From Kiritimatiellota bacterium (GTDB lineage Bacteria; Verrucomicrobiota; Lentisphaeria; Oligosphaerales; JAADHN01), in NCBI GenBank assembly GCA_013151865.1, contig JAADHN010000066.1, positions 1,438-65,437 on the forward strand: a DNA stretch of 64,000 nucleotides, written 5' to 3'. The position numbers and the translations under genes are program-made. The notes under the pieces are model-generated. The model ran no database searches, was not told the origin of the DNA, and saw only the letters and a program-made list of their open reading frames with translations. The stretch's first letter is position 1. Each line of letters begins with the position of its first letter. Of the stretch, positions 1 through 9,709 are shown piece by piece.

Positions 1-287
1 CTTGCCTGCAGCTCGGATCGCCCCGACACCGCTGGCGGGCGTCTCCTTTTCGGACGGACCCTTGCCGGAACATGTCTGCCGGAATTCCCGTGCCGGTCCG
101 GCAAGCATCCCATGGAACGCCTGTGTTGTCCGGACAATTTCGAGAGGCGTTGTATAGTAACGGCTGCACGGGACGTCGGCGGGTCCGCGGGGCCCTTTTC
201 GGCCGCGTCCACGCGGGCCGCGACGGACTGCCAATTCACGAACATCCCCGGCGGAAACGGCCCCCGTCCGCCGGACAAATCGAGCCA

Positions 288-2720
288 ATGAGAATACGCT
301 GCCCAGCATGTCGGACCATCCATGAGCTCGACGTGGCGCTCACGCCCGGGCAGAAGATCGAGTGTTCCTGCGGACACAAGTTCTACTTCGGGGAAGACAC
401 CCTGGTCCGCGCGGAGAACGAAAACGCCAATGCCTGCCCGATCTGCGGCGCGAACCTCGACTTGACCGGCACCCCGCCCGGAGCTGAGGTGAAATGCGAA
501 AACTGCGGCGCCGCACTCGAACTCGCCGTCGAGGATGAAGGAGGCGAAGGGCAGACGCGCCTTCATGCGGCCCTACCCCAGGGCGGGGCCGGAATTGCTC
601 CCGGGACCACGCTCGGACGCTGCCGGATCGAGCATGAACTCGGGCGGGGGGCCATGGGCGCCGTTTACTTGGCGCAACACCTTACGCTGGATATTCCCGT
701 CGCCGTCAAAGTCATGCTGCCGCGCTATGGCAACGTGGAGGAATACAAAGCCCGTTTTTACCGCGAAGCCCGGACTGCCGCGCGCCTGAACAATCCCAAT
801 GTTGTCCGCGTTCACGATTGTGGCGAAGAGAACGGTTTGCTCTATCTGGTCATGGAGTATGTGGACGGCGGCAGCGTGAAAGACCTGCTCGACGCCAAAG
901 GCCGCCTGGATGTCCCGGAGGTCGTCGAGATCGGCAAAGCCGTCTGCCGCGCCCTGATCGAAGCCGCCCGTCACAATATCGTGCACCGGGACATCAAGCC
1001 CGACAATATCATGCGGACCAGCGACGGCATCTACAAACTCGCGGACCTGGGTTTGGCCAAACAGATTTCAGACCAATCTTTCGACGCGGCCCTGACCATG
1101 GCTTCGGTCAGCATGGGGACCCCGTTCTACATGGCGCCCGAGCAGGCCATCGACGCCCGAAGCTGCGATGCACGGGCCGACATCTATGCACTGGGAGCCA
1201 CCCTGTACCACCTGCTGTGCGGACGCCCGCCCTTCACCGGGGACAAGACCTACGAAATCATGCAACAGCATGTTTCCGGCACTTGCCCGCCCCCATCCGC
1301 CATCAATCGCGGCGTGCCGCCCGAACTCGACCGGATCATCGGGCGGGCCATGATGAAAAAGCCCGAGGACCGCTACGAATCGGCGGCGGAAATGCTCGAG
1401 GCCCTGCAAGCCTTTGCGGGCACGTCGACTTCGACCGGGGGCACCGTGCCGCCCCCCCCCAAGAAAACCAAACGGCGCCGCCGTCGGCGCGTTCTCATCG
1501 CGGCCGGGGCTGCGTTGTTCCTGCTGCTGCTGATCCTGAGTGCGGGCAACGACAAGCGCAAGCGTTCCGGAAAAGCCGGGACCGAAGGTGGTCGGCCGCC
1601 TTCCGCGGACAACGGTACTCAACTCGCCGAACAGACCGGGGCGTTCCGCGTCACCGCGTTCGAGGTGGTGACCCTGGTCCGGCCCAACCGCAAGGCGGAA
1701 GGCTCGTTGGACGTCGAAATCGAACTGCCCGTGCGCCCCGGTCCCGACGATCACCCGAAAGCCAGTGTCCGTTTCCGGGACATGAACTATGACATGGAGG
1801 CGACCCCGGAGGGCAGGTTCCACGTTCATGTCGGCCCCACCACGCCGATCCAATTCGGGGAAAAACTCACCGTGGCGCTCCGCACCGAGCCGAAGGCGAA
1901 AGCGACAACCCTGCCCCTTGTGGTGACGGCGCCGCCCCCGGCCGGCCCCAAACCGACAGACCCCGAGCCCAAACGCACGGCCGACCCGATCATCACACTT
2001 CACTGGGAACTGATCCCGGGCGAGAAAAACGTACACTATCGTGTGGAAGTCGGCCGACTCCTCATCAACGGCGATTGGCAGGCCCTTTACACCCACGAAG
2101 CAGGCGTGGATGTCACGTCCGCGACAATTAAGCGAAAGGAGCTGTTTGCCAAACTGTTCGGACTTGCTGCCTCCACGCCGCTCTGCATCCGATACGTCGC
2201 CTATAAAGATGTGAAAATCCCCGGTCTCAATGCCTGGCAGCGGGCCACGGCGATCACCGAGATCCGCCTCTCCACCGGACAAACCGGCAAGTGGAAGCTC
2301 GGGGGCAGCACCGAGGTGACCGCATGGGCCAACTCGTTGGACAAAGACAAGTCCCTCACCGGCGCCAATCCGGGGCGATGTCGGGAATTGTATAGCAAGT
2401 ATGCCCGGAATATCGTCCCACCGCTTTGGCGTCTCGTTATCCGCGGTGCGGATCAGGGAATCGAGCGGTTCTGGGCCGCCTACACCCTGGCCGAGGTCTG
2501 CCCGCGCGAGGTTGCCGCCGACGGGCTCGCCCTGGCCATCCCCTCCCCCGTTGAACAACGCCGAGTACTCAGAAAACTGTTTGATGACCTGAGCCGGACG
2601 CCGGAAAGCTTCCCCGAGGCGTTCCGCGAACTCCTGCGGGATGTCCAGCGCTCCCTGCGGAACCGGTTCGGCCCGATCTCGCGGGGGTGGCCCCGGCCGT
2701 TCCCCCAGTCGCGGCGTTGA
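288..2720 (+). CDS. Membrane Ser/Thr protein kinase with N-terminal double zinc ribbon
   Basis: A Hanks-type kinase that should phosphorylate Ser/Thr on cytoplasmic substrates. I chose the ATG at 288 because the two zinc ribbons begin there; the reading frame is open back to 72, but that extension is low-complexity and matches no domain. In the 810-residue protein, ribbon 1 has C5/C8 and C26/C28, and ribbon 2 has C50/C53 and C70/C73. The kinase domain spans about 111-390, with glycine loop GRGAMG, ATP lysine K141 (VAVKVM), catalytic HRD with D235, and a DLG in place of DFG (DLGLAK). A basic stop-transfer run precedes one membrane helix at about 402-421. Roughly 390 residues follow outside the membrane and match nothing I recognise. 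This is the usual planctomycete/PVC layout of inside kinase, one helix and outside sensor. Stand-alone gene; the next gene starts 397 bp later. The substrate cannot be told from sequence. Confidence 0.9.
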   Translation: MRIRCPACRTIHELDVALTPGQKIECSCGHKFYFGEDTLVRAENENANACPICGANLDLTGTPPGAEVKCENCGAALELAVEDEGGEGQTRLHAALPQGGAGIAPGTTLGRCRIEHELGRGAMGAVYLAQHLTLDIPVAVKVMLPRYGNVEEYKARFYREARTAARLNNPNVVRVHDCGEENGLLYLVMEYVDGGSVKDLLDAKGRLDVPEVVEIGKAVCRALIEAARHNIVHRDIKPDNIMRTSDGIYKLADLGLAKQISDQSFDAALTMASVSMGTPFYMAPEQAIDARSCDARADIYALGATLYHLLCGRPPFTGDKTYEIMQQHVSGTCPPPSAINRGVPPELDRIIGRAMMKKPEDRYESAAEMLEALQAFAGTSTSTGGTVPPPPKKTKRRRRRRVLIAAGAALFLLLLILSAGNDKRKRSGKAGTEGGRPPSADNGTQLAEQTGAFRVTAFEVVTLVRPNRKAEGSLDVEIELPVRPGPDDHPKASVRFRDMNYDMEATPEGRFHVHVGPTTPIQFGEKLTVALRTEPKAKATTLPLVVTAPPPAGPKPTDPEPKRTADPIITLHWELIPGEKNVHYRVEVGRLLINGDWQALYTHEAGVDVTSATIKRKELFAKLFGLAASTPLCIRYVAYKDVKIPGLNAWQRATAITEIRLSTGQTGKWKLGGSTEVTAWANSLDKDKSLTGANPGRCRELYSKYARNIVPPLWRLVIRGADQGIERFWAAYTLAEVCPREVAADGLALAIPSPVEQRRVLRKLFDDLSRTPESFPEAFRELLRDVQRSLRNRFGPISRGWPRPFPQSRR

Positions 2721-3117
2721 ATCGGGCAGAGAGATAAGGACTGATCCGGCCCCGGATGCCGAACGACCGTGTCCGTCACCGAGGCGCAAGTCGGAGAAAC
2801 GAGAGCCGTTCGAGTCGATCCCCACGCACGAATCGACGGAACAGTTCGAGAGGACCTTGCCAACCAAACCGATTCGGCGCCCAAGCGCGGGGTTTCCGAG
2901 CAATTCGACCGCTTCACACGTGCGCGGTGTGCCCGCGACCGCCGAGTCGGCCGAGTGGCTAGAGCCGAAAAGCAACGCGCGTGCATCCCCGTCGTACCGA
3001 CGGGAACATGGGCGCGTGCCGAGGCGTCCCGACCGCGCTGTGTTCGGGTGTCCCGGCGCGGCTCGGTTTTCTTGACAACAGACTGAAGCCATCATGGATT
3101 CAGGGGAGAGAAGAAAC
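2721..3117. other. Intergenic region without a gene
   Basis: About 400 bp between the kinase and the Tat-exported oxidoreductase. Open frames here have no recognisable protein features. A perfect TTGACA lies at 3072-3077, but a -10 element 17 bp downstream would be TGGATT and would overlap the next gene's ribosome binding site, so I do not call it a promoter. Confidence 0.5.
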
Positions 3118-4428
3118 ATGGAGAATCATGCCGAGCGCCACCTGACGCGGCGGGGGTTCCTGCGCAAAACGGCCTGGGCCGGGACCGCCTTTATGATCGT
3201 GCCCCGACGCCTGCTCGGCGGCCAGGGCTACACGGGCCCCAACGATACCCTCAACCATGCCGTGATCGGCTGCGGCGGCATGGGAAACGGCCACATCAGT
3301 TACGTGCTGCGCGACAAGACCGCACGACTTGCCGCTGTGTGCGACGTGGATGCCAAGCGTCTCGCCAACGCGGTAAAACGTGGAGGAAAGGCCTGCAAAG
3401 GGTACCACGATTTCCGGGAACTGCTCGCTCGAGGGGATATCGACGTGGTCCACGTCGTCACGCCGCCGCATTGGCATACCCTGATCAATCTGGCCGCCCT
3501 CGATGCGGGATGCGACGTGTGGGCCGAGAAACCCATGACCCGCACCATTGCCGAAGGACAACACGTGGTGGACGCGGTCCGCCGCAACGGCCGCGTCTTC
3601 CGCTTGAACACCTGGTTCCGGCTGTACGGCGGTTTTTACGGACTTGGCTCGACCGTCAGACCGTTGAAGAAATTGGTGATGAGCGGTCTTCTCGGCTGGC
3701 CCCTGACCGTGCGCGTCAGCACGCACACCGGTTTCAATTGGAAAGTCCGATCCTGGATGGGGCGGATCAATGCGCCTCCCGAACCGGTCCCCAAGGAACT
3801 GGACTACGACTTCTGGCTCGGCCCCGCGCCCTTTAAACCGTATTTCCGGCATCGCACTCACGGCAGTTTTCGTGGATACTGGGACTATGACGGCGGCGGT
3901 CTGGCGGACATGGGTCAGCACTACCTGGACCCGGTCCAGTACATCCTCGACAAGGACAACGACAGTCCTGTCGAAGTCGAGGCGTACGCCCCATGGCCCC
4001 CGCATCCGGACGCCGTCGGACTCTGGGGCCGGGTCTGGATGAAGTACCGAGACGGCTGTACCATCATCCTCGAATCCTGTGAATGGGGCGACCAGGAAAC
4101 CCGCGGCAAGCCCTATATCGAAGGCCCGAAAGGGAAGGTCTACCGCGGCTTCCGAACCGATCCCCCGGACTTGGTGGAGAAAGTGAAACATCTGCCCGAG
4201 CCCGAACCCATGATCAGCGACTTCAATGTCGCGGTGAGGACCCGGCGGAAATTCGGTCTGAACGAGGCGAACGGCAACCGCAGCAACATCCTGGTCCATC
4301 TGGCCAACTGCGCCATTCGCACGGGACGCAAGCTCCGCTTCGATCCGGAAAAACTGCGCTTCATCGACGATGACGCTGCGAACCGCTTGGCGGACCAACC
4401 CATGCGCGCCCCCTGGTATATGGCGTGA
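3118..4428 (+). CDS. Tat-exported Gfo/Idh/MocA family oxidoreductase
   Basis: NAD(P)-dependent sugar or polyol dehydrogenase family, 436 residues. The ATG at 3118 is preferred over the one at 3094 because a purine-rich GGGGAGAGAAG lies just before it and the signal then sits at the N-terminus. The signal carries a twin-arginine motif TRRGFL (R11-R12), so the protein should be exported folded with its cofactor bound. The Rossmann motif GCGGMGNGH follows, and the family EKPM motif has K138 as the likely catalytic lysine. Periplasmic Gfo/Idh/MocA proteins with Tat signals are characteristic of Planctomycetota and Lentisphaerota and often sit beside DUF1080 genes, as here (next gene is a double DUF1080 protein 172 bp downstream). 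That pairing suggests oxidation to, and cleavage of, 3-keto sugars. Substrate unknown. Confidence 0.92.
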   Translation: MENHAERHLTRRGFLRKTAWAGTAFMIVPRRLLGGQGYTGPNDTLNHAVIGCGGMGNGHISYVLRDKTARLAAVCDVDAKRLANAVKRGGKACKGYHDFRELLARGDIDVVHVVTPPHWHTLINLAALDAGCDVWAEKPMTRTIAEGQHVVDAVRRNGRVFRLNTWFRLYGGFYGLGSTVRPLKKLVMSGLLGWPLTVRVSTHTGFNWKVRSWMGRINAPPEPVPKELDYDFWLGPAPFKPYFRHRTHGSFRGYWDYDGGGLADMGQHYLDPVQYILDKDNDSPVEVEAYAPWPPHPDAVGLWGRVWMKYRDGCTIILESCEWGDQETRGKPYIEGPKGKVYRGFRTDPPDLVEKVKHLPEPEPMISDFNVAVRTRRKFGLNEANGNRSNILVHLANCAIRTGRKLRFDPEKLRFIDDDAANRLADQPMRAPWYMA

Positions 4429-4600
4429 ACCCGACCGTCGGACCGTTTGCAATGGATGTCGTTCGGAACGGCCCAGGCGACTGTGCGAAGGCCGAGGGTT
4501 CGCCGATGTTGCAGATTGTTTCGAGCCGATCGGCGCCTGCGCCCGCCTCGCGCCGGGCCTCCCGATACGACACGAATAGGACATAAACGAGAGGTGAACA

Positions 4601-7600
4601 ATGCGAGAGTTGACCGGCCGACATCGGGCATTGCCGCTGGTTGCACTTGGCTTGGTTTGCGCCTTTCCAACGGGCATGGCCCGCGCCGCGGCGCCCAAAG
4701 CGACGGACCTCATTCGGAAACTCCGCTGGGCCAAGCCGGACGTCGGCCGCGCCGTTGTCGCGCAACTGCTGAAAAACGGCGAGCCGGCCGTTCGGGAATT
4801 GGCCGCGCTGATACATCCCCCCGGCAAGGGCGATGACGCCGACGCTCGTTTCGCCCTGCAGGGCTTGGTGTTGTACGTCATGCGGTCCGGGTCCGAAGCC
4901 GACCGGCTGACCGTTTCGCGTGGACTCATCGAGGCATTGGCGGCCGAGCCCGACCCGGCCGTGGCGGCCTTTCTCATCCGCCGACTTCAACTGGTCGGCC
5001 GCGCCGAAGCCGTCGAACCGCTGGCGCGGTATCTCGGCGACGACCGCCTGTGCGAACCCGCGACCCAAGCGCTCATCGAGATTGACGACGACGCGGCACG
5101 CGCGGCCTTGCGCAACGCCCTGCGGCAGGCCGTGGGAAAGCGCCGTGTCACCTTGGTGCGTGCCCTGGGCCGGCTCCGGGACAGGAGGGCCGCGACACAG
5201 GTACTGCCCCTGGTGGACCATGCCGACCGCGAACTCCGCATCGCGGCTTGGTACGCCCTGGCCAATTCCGGAGAAATCGCCGTGGCCCCCGTCCTTGAGA
5301 AGGCAAGCCGCAGCGACAATCCGTACGAACGCTCCGTGGCGGTCCGGGACTGCCTCCTGCTGGCACGCCGCTTGGGGCAGGCCGGGCGTCGCGACGCTGC
5401 CGTGACAATCTGCCGGAAGCTGCTGCGGACACCCGTGACAGCGGCTACCCGGCAGATCGTGTGCGGCGCATTGGCCCAACTCGCGGAACTCCTCGGCAAA
5501 GACGCACTTCCGGATCTCGTGACCGCGATCCAGGGCAAGGACTGGCAAGTCCGCGCCGCCGCCCTGCGCCTGGCCCAGGGTCTGCCGGGGGCCGAAGTCA
5601 CTGCGAAGTTCGCCGAACTGGCTCGAAATCTGCCGGACCCGGCGGCACGCGCCGCAGTAATCGACATGTTGGGCGAACGCGGCGATCCCTCGGCTCTGCC
5701 GGCCATCGAGCAGGGACTTGTCGACAGGGACGAAAACGTCCGAAAATCGGCCGCCGGGGCCCTTGAACTCTGTGGTGGCGACCGCGCCGTGGCGCCGCTC
5801 CTGGCCATGATCCGAACAGGAGAAAAGACCGACGTCGAAATCGCCCGACGTGCCTTGGCCCGAGTGCGGACGCCGGGGCTTGCCGCCGCGGCCGCCGCGA
5901 GCCTTGCCAAGGCCACCCCGACGGGCAAGGTCGCGCTCCTGGAATTGTTGGCGACACGCAATGCCCGCAGCCAAACGGACGCCATCCTGGCGGTGCTCGA
6001 CGACCCGGACCGGACGGTGCGCCTTTCCGCCTTGAAATCGTTGGAAACTTTGGCGGGGCCCGGTCAAGCGGCCCGGATCAAGGCGTTTCTGCTCGCGACC
6101 CGTTCGAGTTCGGAACGAAAGGCGGCGGGAAAAGTACTGGGGGCGGTCTGCCGCCGCGACGCCGCAACGGCCAGGAGTATGGTTCAAACCTTTCTCAAGG
6201 CCTCGCCCGACCAGCGGGCGGCCCTGGGACAGATCCTGGCCGGCATCGGGGGCAAGGCGGCGCTCGAGGCGGTCACCGCGGACCTGGCGACACCCGACCC
6301 GGTCCGGAAAACGGCTGCGGTCCGGACGCTCGCCGCCTGGCGTGACGCTGCGGCGGCCCCCGCGCTGTTGGGAGTCCTCCAGAAGCCCGGCAGCGAAGTC
6401 CAACGCGTTCTTGCGTTACGCGGGTATCTCGAGATGGTCTCCGCGCTGCCTGCCGAACAGGCCGCGGTCGCCCTCGAGAAGGCCTGGAACGCCGTCAAGA
6501 CAGTCGCCGACCGCAAACTTGTCCTTTCTCGACTCGGAAATGTGCGGTCCGATCGCGGACTTGGCATCTGTCTTTCCGCCCTCGACGACCCCGCCCTGCG
6601 CCAGGAGGCCGCCGCGGCGATCGTGCAGGCGGTCTGCCCTCACGGGCGCAATGACCGTGGCCTGACCACGGCTCTGGCATTCAAGGCCTTGACTCGGGTC
6701 GCGGCAACCTCGAAGAACAAGGCCCTCGTCGCCCGGGCAAAGGCACGTCTCGCCGCCTTTCCCCTCTCTGCGAATCTATCCAACCTGGCGTTGGGCAAGC
6801 CGGTGAAGACCTCGGTCCCGCAACAGGGCGACAAGGCCCCGGAACGCGCCGTGGACGGCAAGCTCGGGAAATTGGACGCTTGGTTCGGGGCCCGCTGGCC
6901 CTGTTGGTACCAGGTCGACCTCGGAACGCCGACCCGGATCGACACGATACGCGTCATCTTCTACTGGGACGGGCGTCGTTATTACACCTATACCGTGGAT
7001 GTCTCAAAGGATGGAAAGACCTGGACCAAAGTGGTGGACAACTCGAAAAACAAGACGCCATCCACGGCCCGAGGGACGATTCACCGCTTCAAACCGGTCG
7101 AAGCCCGGTACGTCCGGCTCAACGTCCTGCGCAACAGCGTAAACGAGGCCGTGCATGTCGTCGAGTTCGAAGTCTACGGCGCCGGCAAGGCACCCCATGC
7201 GTTCACCAGCGCAGAACCGTCCCGCCCCAAACTCCTCCCATTGCCGCCACCGGACAAGGCCGGATTCATCTCCCTGTTCAATGGCAAGGACCTGACCGGC
7301 TGGATGGGATCCGTGAATGGCTACGGAGTGGAGAACGGCGTCATGTTCTGCAAGAGCAAAGGCGGCGGAAAACTACTTACGACCCATCAATTCGGCGATT
7401 TCATTTTCCAGTTCGATTTCAAGATGCCCCCCGGGGCCAACAACGGAGTGGCTGTTCGGGCGCCGGCCGACGGCAACCCTGCTTATGCCGGCATGGAAAT
7501 CCAGATCATCGACAACAAGAGCTATGAAGCGGTCCACCATTACAAACTGAAGCCGTGGCAAGTGCATGGTTCGATCTACGGTGTGGTCCCGGCCAAAACC

Positions 7601-8500
7601 GGGGCCCTCAAACCCGCGGGCGAATGGAATCACGAGGAAATCCGCGCCCTCGGGCGCCGAATCACGGTCATCGTCAACGGCAAGACCATCGTAGACGCCG
7701 ATCTGAGCAAGCTCACCGACACCGCGGACGGCAAGGGCCTCGCCCACCATCCCGGCCTCTTCCGGGACAAGGGACACATCGGCTGGCTCGGACACGGAGC
7801 GCGGGTCGAGTTCCGGAACATTCGGATCAAACCGTTCCCGCCATATACGGTCGGCCCGCAAAACGTGCCGCCGCCGGGGTTCAAGCCACTGTTCAACGGC
7901 AAGGACCTGACCGGGTGGAAAGGGCTGGTCAAAAACCCCGAGGCCCGGGCGCGAATGTCCCCGGAGGCACTGGCGGCGGCCCAGAAAAAGGCCGACGAAA
8001 ACATGCGGGAACATTGGCGCGTCAAAGACGGAGCGCTGGTGTTCGACGGCAAAGGCAAAGCACTTTGCACGGCCAAGGACTACGCGGATTTCGAGATGTA
8101 CGTGGACTGGAAAATCGAGCCCCATGGAGACAGCGGCATCTACCTGCGAGGTTCGCCCCAAGTCCAGATTTGGGATTTTCACCAGCACCCGGAGGGCTCG
8201 GGCGGACTGTACAACAACCGCAAACACCCCAACAAACCGTTGCTCTGCGCCGACAACCCGATCGGGCAGTGGAACCGATTCCGGATCAAAATGATCGGGG
8301 AACGTGTCACTGTTTGGCTGAACGGCGAGCTAGTGGTGAACAACGTGGTGATGGAAAACTACTGGGACCGGAACAAACCCATTTACCCCACCGGCCAAAT
8401 CGAGCTGCAGAACCACGGCAGTACACTGTGGTTCAAGAACATCTACATCCGTGAAATCCCGCGAAGTCCGGCACCGCCGAAGAAGAAGGCGCCCCGGTGA
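4601..8500 (+). CDS. Secreted HEAT-repeat protein with F5/8C and two DUF1080 (3-keto-disaccharide hydrolase) domains
   Basis: A 1299-residue protein with a strong ribosome site (GAGAGGTG) before ATG 4601 and a signal peptide ending near AR/AAAP at about residue 30. Residues about 35-720 are HEAT-type alpha repeats rich in Ala, Leu and Arg. About 728-864 is a discoidin/F5-8C carbohydrate-binding domain (starts NLALGKP, ends VEFEVYGAG). Two DUF1080 jelly-roll domains follow at about 888-1083 and 1094-1290; both open with the hallmark LFNGKDLTGW. DUF1080 members include 3-keto-glycoside hydrolases, and the preceding Gfo/Idh/MocA oxidoreductase would supply a 3-keto substrate. The order scaffold, binding module, twin hydrolases suggests a cell-surface sugar-cleaving protein. 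The tandem DUF1080 copies are clearly diverged: the second has an insertion rich in Ala and Lys after its opening strand. Confidence 0.93.
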   Translation: MRELTGRHRALPLVALGLVCAFPTGMARAAAPKATDLIRKLRWAKPDVGRAVVAQLLKNGEPAVRELAALIHPPGKGDDADARFALQGLVLYVMRSGSEADRLTVSRGLIEALAAEPDPAVAAFLIRRLQLVGRAEAVEPLARYLGDDRLCEPATQALIEIDDDAARAALRNALRQAVGKRRVTLVRALGRLRDRRAATQVLPLVDHADRELRIAAWYALANSGEIAVAPVLEKASRSDNPYERSVAVRDCLLLARRLGQAGRRDAAVTICRKLLRTPVTAATRQIVCGALAQLAELLGKDALPDLVTAIQGKDWQVRAAALRLAQGLPGAEVTAKFAELARNLPDPAARAAVIDMLGERGDPSALPAIEQGLVDRDENVRKSAAGALELCGGDRAVAPLLAMIRTGEKTDVEIARRALARVRTPGLAAAAAASLAKATPTGKVALLELLATRNARSQTDAILAVLDDPDRTVRLSALKSLETLAGPGQAARIKAFLLATRSSSERKAAGKVLGAVCRRDAATARSMVQTFLKASPDQRAALGQILAGIGGKAALEAVTADLATPDPVRKTAAVRTLAAWRDAAAAPALLGVLQKPGSEVQRVLALRGYLEMVSALPAEQAAVALEKAWNAVKTVADRKLVLSRLGNVRSDRGLGICLSALDDPALRQEAAAAIVQAVCPHGRNDRGLTTALAFKALTRVAATSKNKALVARAKARLAAFPLSANLSNLALGKPVKTSVPQQGDKAPERAVDGKLGKLDAWFGARWPCWYQVDLGTPTRIDTIRVIFYWDGRRYYTYTVDVSKDGKTWTKVVDNSKNKTPSTARGTIHRFKPVEARYVRLNVLRNSVNEAVHVVEFEVYGAGKAPHAFTSAEPSRPKLLPLPPPDKAGFISLFNGKDLTGWMGSVNGYGVENGVMFCKSKGGGKLLTTHQFGDFIFQFDFKMPPGANNGVAVRAPADGNPAYAGMEIQIIDNKSYEAVHHYKLKPWQVHGSIYGVVPAKTGALKPAGEWNHEEIRALGRRITVIVNGKTIVDADLSKLTDTADGKGLAHHPGLFRDKGHIGWLGHGARVEFRNIRIKPFPPYTVGPQNVPPPGFKPLFNGKDLTGWKGLVKNPEARARMSPEALAAAQKKADENMREHWRVKDGALVFDGKGKALCTAKDYADFEMYVDWKIEPHGDSGIYLRGSPQVQIWDFHQHPEGSGGLYNNRKHPNKPLLCADNPIGQWNRFRIKMIGERVTVWLNGELVVNNVVMENYWDRNKPIYPTGQIELQNHGSTLWFKNIYIREIPRSPAPPKKKAPR

Positions 8501-8763
8501 CGTGAGGGACTGAATGAGGAGTGGCGATGCCAAAAGGCCTGCGACACCCATGCGACCGGCAAGGCAGTGCCTGCGCTCACCCTCGCGAAACAGTCCGGGG
8601 CACCGACGGACGAGAAAGCGGCGGCAGCCTCTGCCTGTACCGTGCACGCAGACAGATCTCGCTTCTGTCGCGGACCGGGACGGTCCGCCTGCATTGGCGC
8701 GGCAGAACAGGCGACGGATGAATGCCGGATTGTGAGTCGGCAACACGTACGGTTGCCTGCGGA

Positions 8764-9165
8764 TCAAGTTGCCGGCCCCTTGGGGGGCTGTACCGCGATG
8801 GCGGAAATCTCGACCCGCCCCCCTTTCGGCAGTGCGGCCGCCTCGATACAGACCCGGGCCGGAAAGGGCGGCGGCACCCGACGGGCATAGACTTCGTTTA
8901 CTGCGCTGAAATCCGCGAGGTCCGCAAGATAGACCGTGATCAGGACCGCATCGGCCAGGGACGCCCCCCCGGCGCGCAGCACCCGATCCAGATTATCCAG
9001 CGCTTGGTCCGCCTGCTCGGCAGCCGTCTTCCCGACAAACTCGCCCGTCGTCGGGTCGGTGCCGAGTTGGCCGGACACGAACACGAACGGACCGGCACAT
9101 ACCCCCTGGGAGTACGGGCCGACCGCCGTAGGAGCGTCCGGGGTCGATATGATCGTGCGATTCAT
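8764..9165 (-). CDS. ridA: RidA family reactive enamine/imine deaminase
   Basis: 133-residue RidA/YjgF/UK114 protein that hydrolyses reactive 2-aminoacrylate-type enamines released by PLP enzymes; cytoplasmic homotrimer in known members. Start fixed by AGGAGG at 9175-9180, nine bases before the ATG; the frame is open further upstream but without RidA similarity. The canonical arginine (R104, in FPARVCIEA) and the glutamate E119 (GGRVEIS) fall at the positions expected for the deaminase-active RidA subgroup (R105 and E120 in E. coli numbering). Length is the normal family length. It is the last gene of a minus-strand series (glycosyltransferase, pseudouridine synthase, secreted glycosidase, PQ-loop-like protein); the 97-bp gap upstream leaves cotranscription open. 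Confidence 0.94.
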   Translation of the reverse strand: MNRTIISTPDAPTAVGPYSQGVCAGPFVFVSGQLGTDPTTGEFVGKTAAEQADQALDNLDRVLRAGGASLADAVLITVYLADLADFSAVNEVYARRVPPPFPARVCIEAAALPKGGRVEISAIAVQPPKGPAT

Positions 9166-9262
9166 CTTGCCATACCTCCTGAGCCTCTTCTTGCAAAACT
9201 CCGCAGGGCCGCGTGACGGACAGACCCGGACGGATGCCCCCGGACATCCCGGCCCGCGCTGC

Positions 9263-9556
9263 TCAGACAACGGCACTCTCCGCGCCCACGGCCTGCCGTG
9301 CGATCCGCGCGTTCCGGTAATACAGGCAAATGTCGATGAAAACCATCATGCCGTTCAGGGCATACAGGGCCGTGGCTGCATCGAGGGCATACAGAAACTT
9401 GTGAACCACCCCGGAAACATAGCCCACGAACACGGTGTACAGAAACAGGAGACTTTTGCCGGCGTTGTTTCGCGACCGATACGACTTCACGATCGAGAAC
9501 GGCCAAGCCAGGCCGAAGCACAGAACCATGATCACCTCGAACACGCTGACTTGCAT
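9263..9556 (-). CDS. Small PQ-loop-like (SemiSWEET-type) membrane protein
   Basis: 97 residues with three hydrophobic helices: residues about 4-16, 31-50 and 59-76. I chose the ATG at 9556 because AAAGGA stands a few bases upstream and the first helix begins immediately after; the frame runs on to 9694 without a sensible protein. Helix 1 has a proline followed by a basic loop (AWPFSIVKSYRSR), which resembles the PQ-loop of SemiSWEET sugar carriers and related three-helix half-transporters, which work as dimers. The residue after the proline is F rather than Q/N, so the family call is tentative. It sits between a secreted glycosidase-like gene and ridA. Confidence 0.72.
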   Translation of the reverse strand: MQVSVFEVIMVLCFGLAWPFSIVKSYRSRNNAGKSLLFLYTVFVGYVSGVVHKFLYALDAATALYALNGMMVFIDICLYYRNARIARQAVGAESAVV

Positions 9557-9709
9557 CCGACTGAATCCTTTCCAAAGGGCGCCCAAGGAATCTGACGGGC
9601 CACGCCGGGACCCCGGGGCGAACCCGCAGGCCCTGCAATGTCGCCAGGACAATGCCGGTGTGCACTGTAGGCGGTTTTGTACAGTTCTCAACACGTGGCG
9701 ACGGGCATG

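Noticed and set aside
72..287. N-terminal extension of the Ser/Thr kinase
   Set aside because: Arg/Gly/Pro-rich sequence with no domain; the zinc ribbons begin right at the ATG at 288.
3072..3100. TTGACA before the Tat-exported oxidoreductase as a promoter
   Set aside because: The -10 at the right distance is TGGATT and would overlap the ribosome site, leaving almost no leader.
1068..3119. Long minus-strand open frame opposite the kinase gene
   Set aside because: Shadow of the GC-rich coding strand; no domain and no ribosome site.
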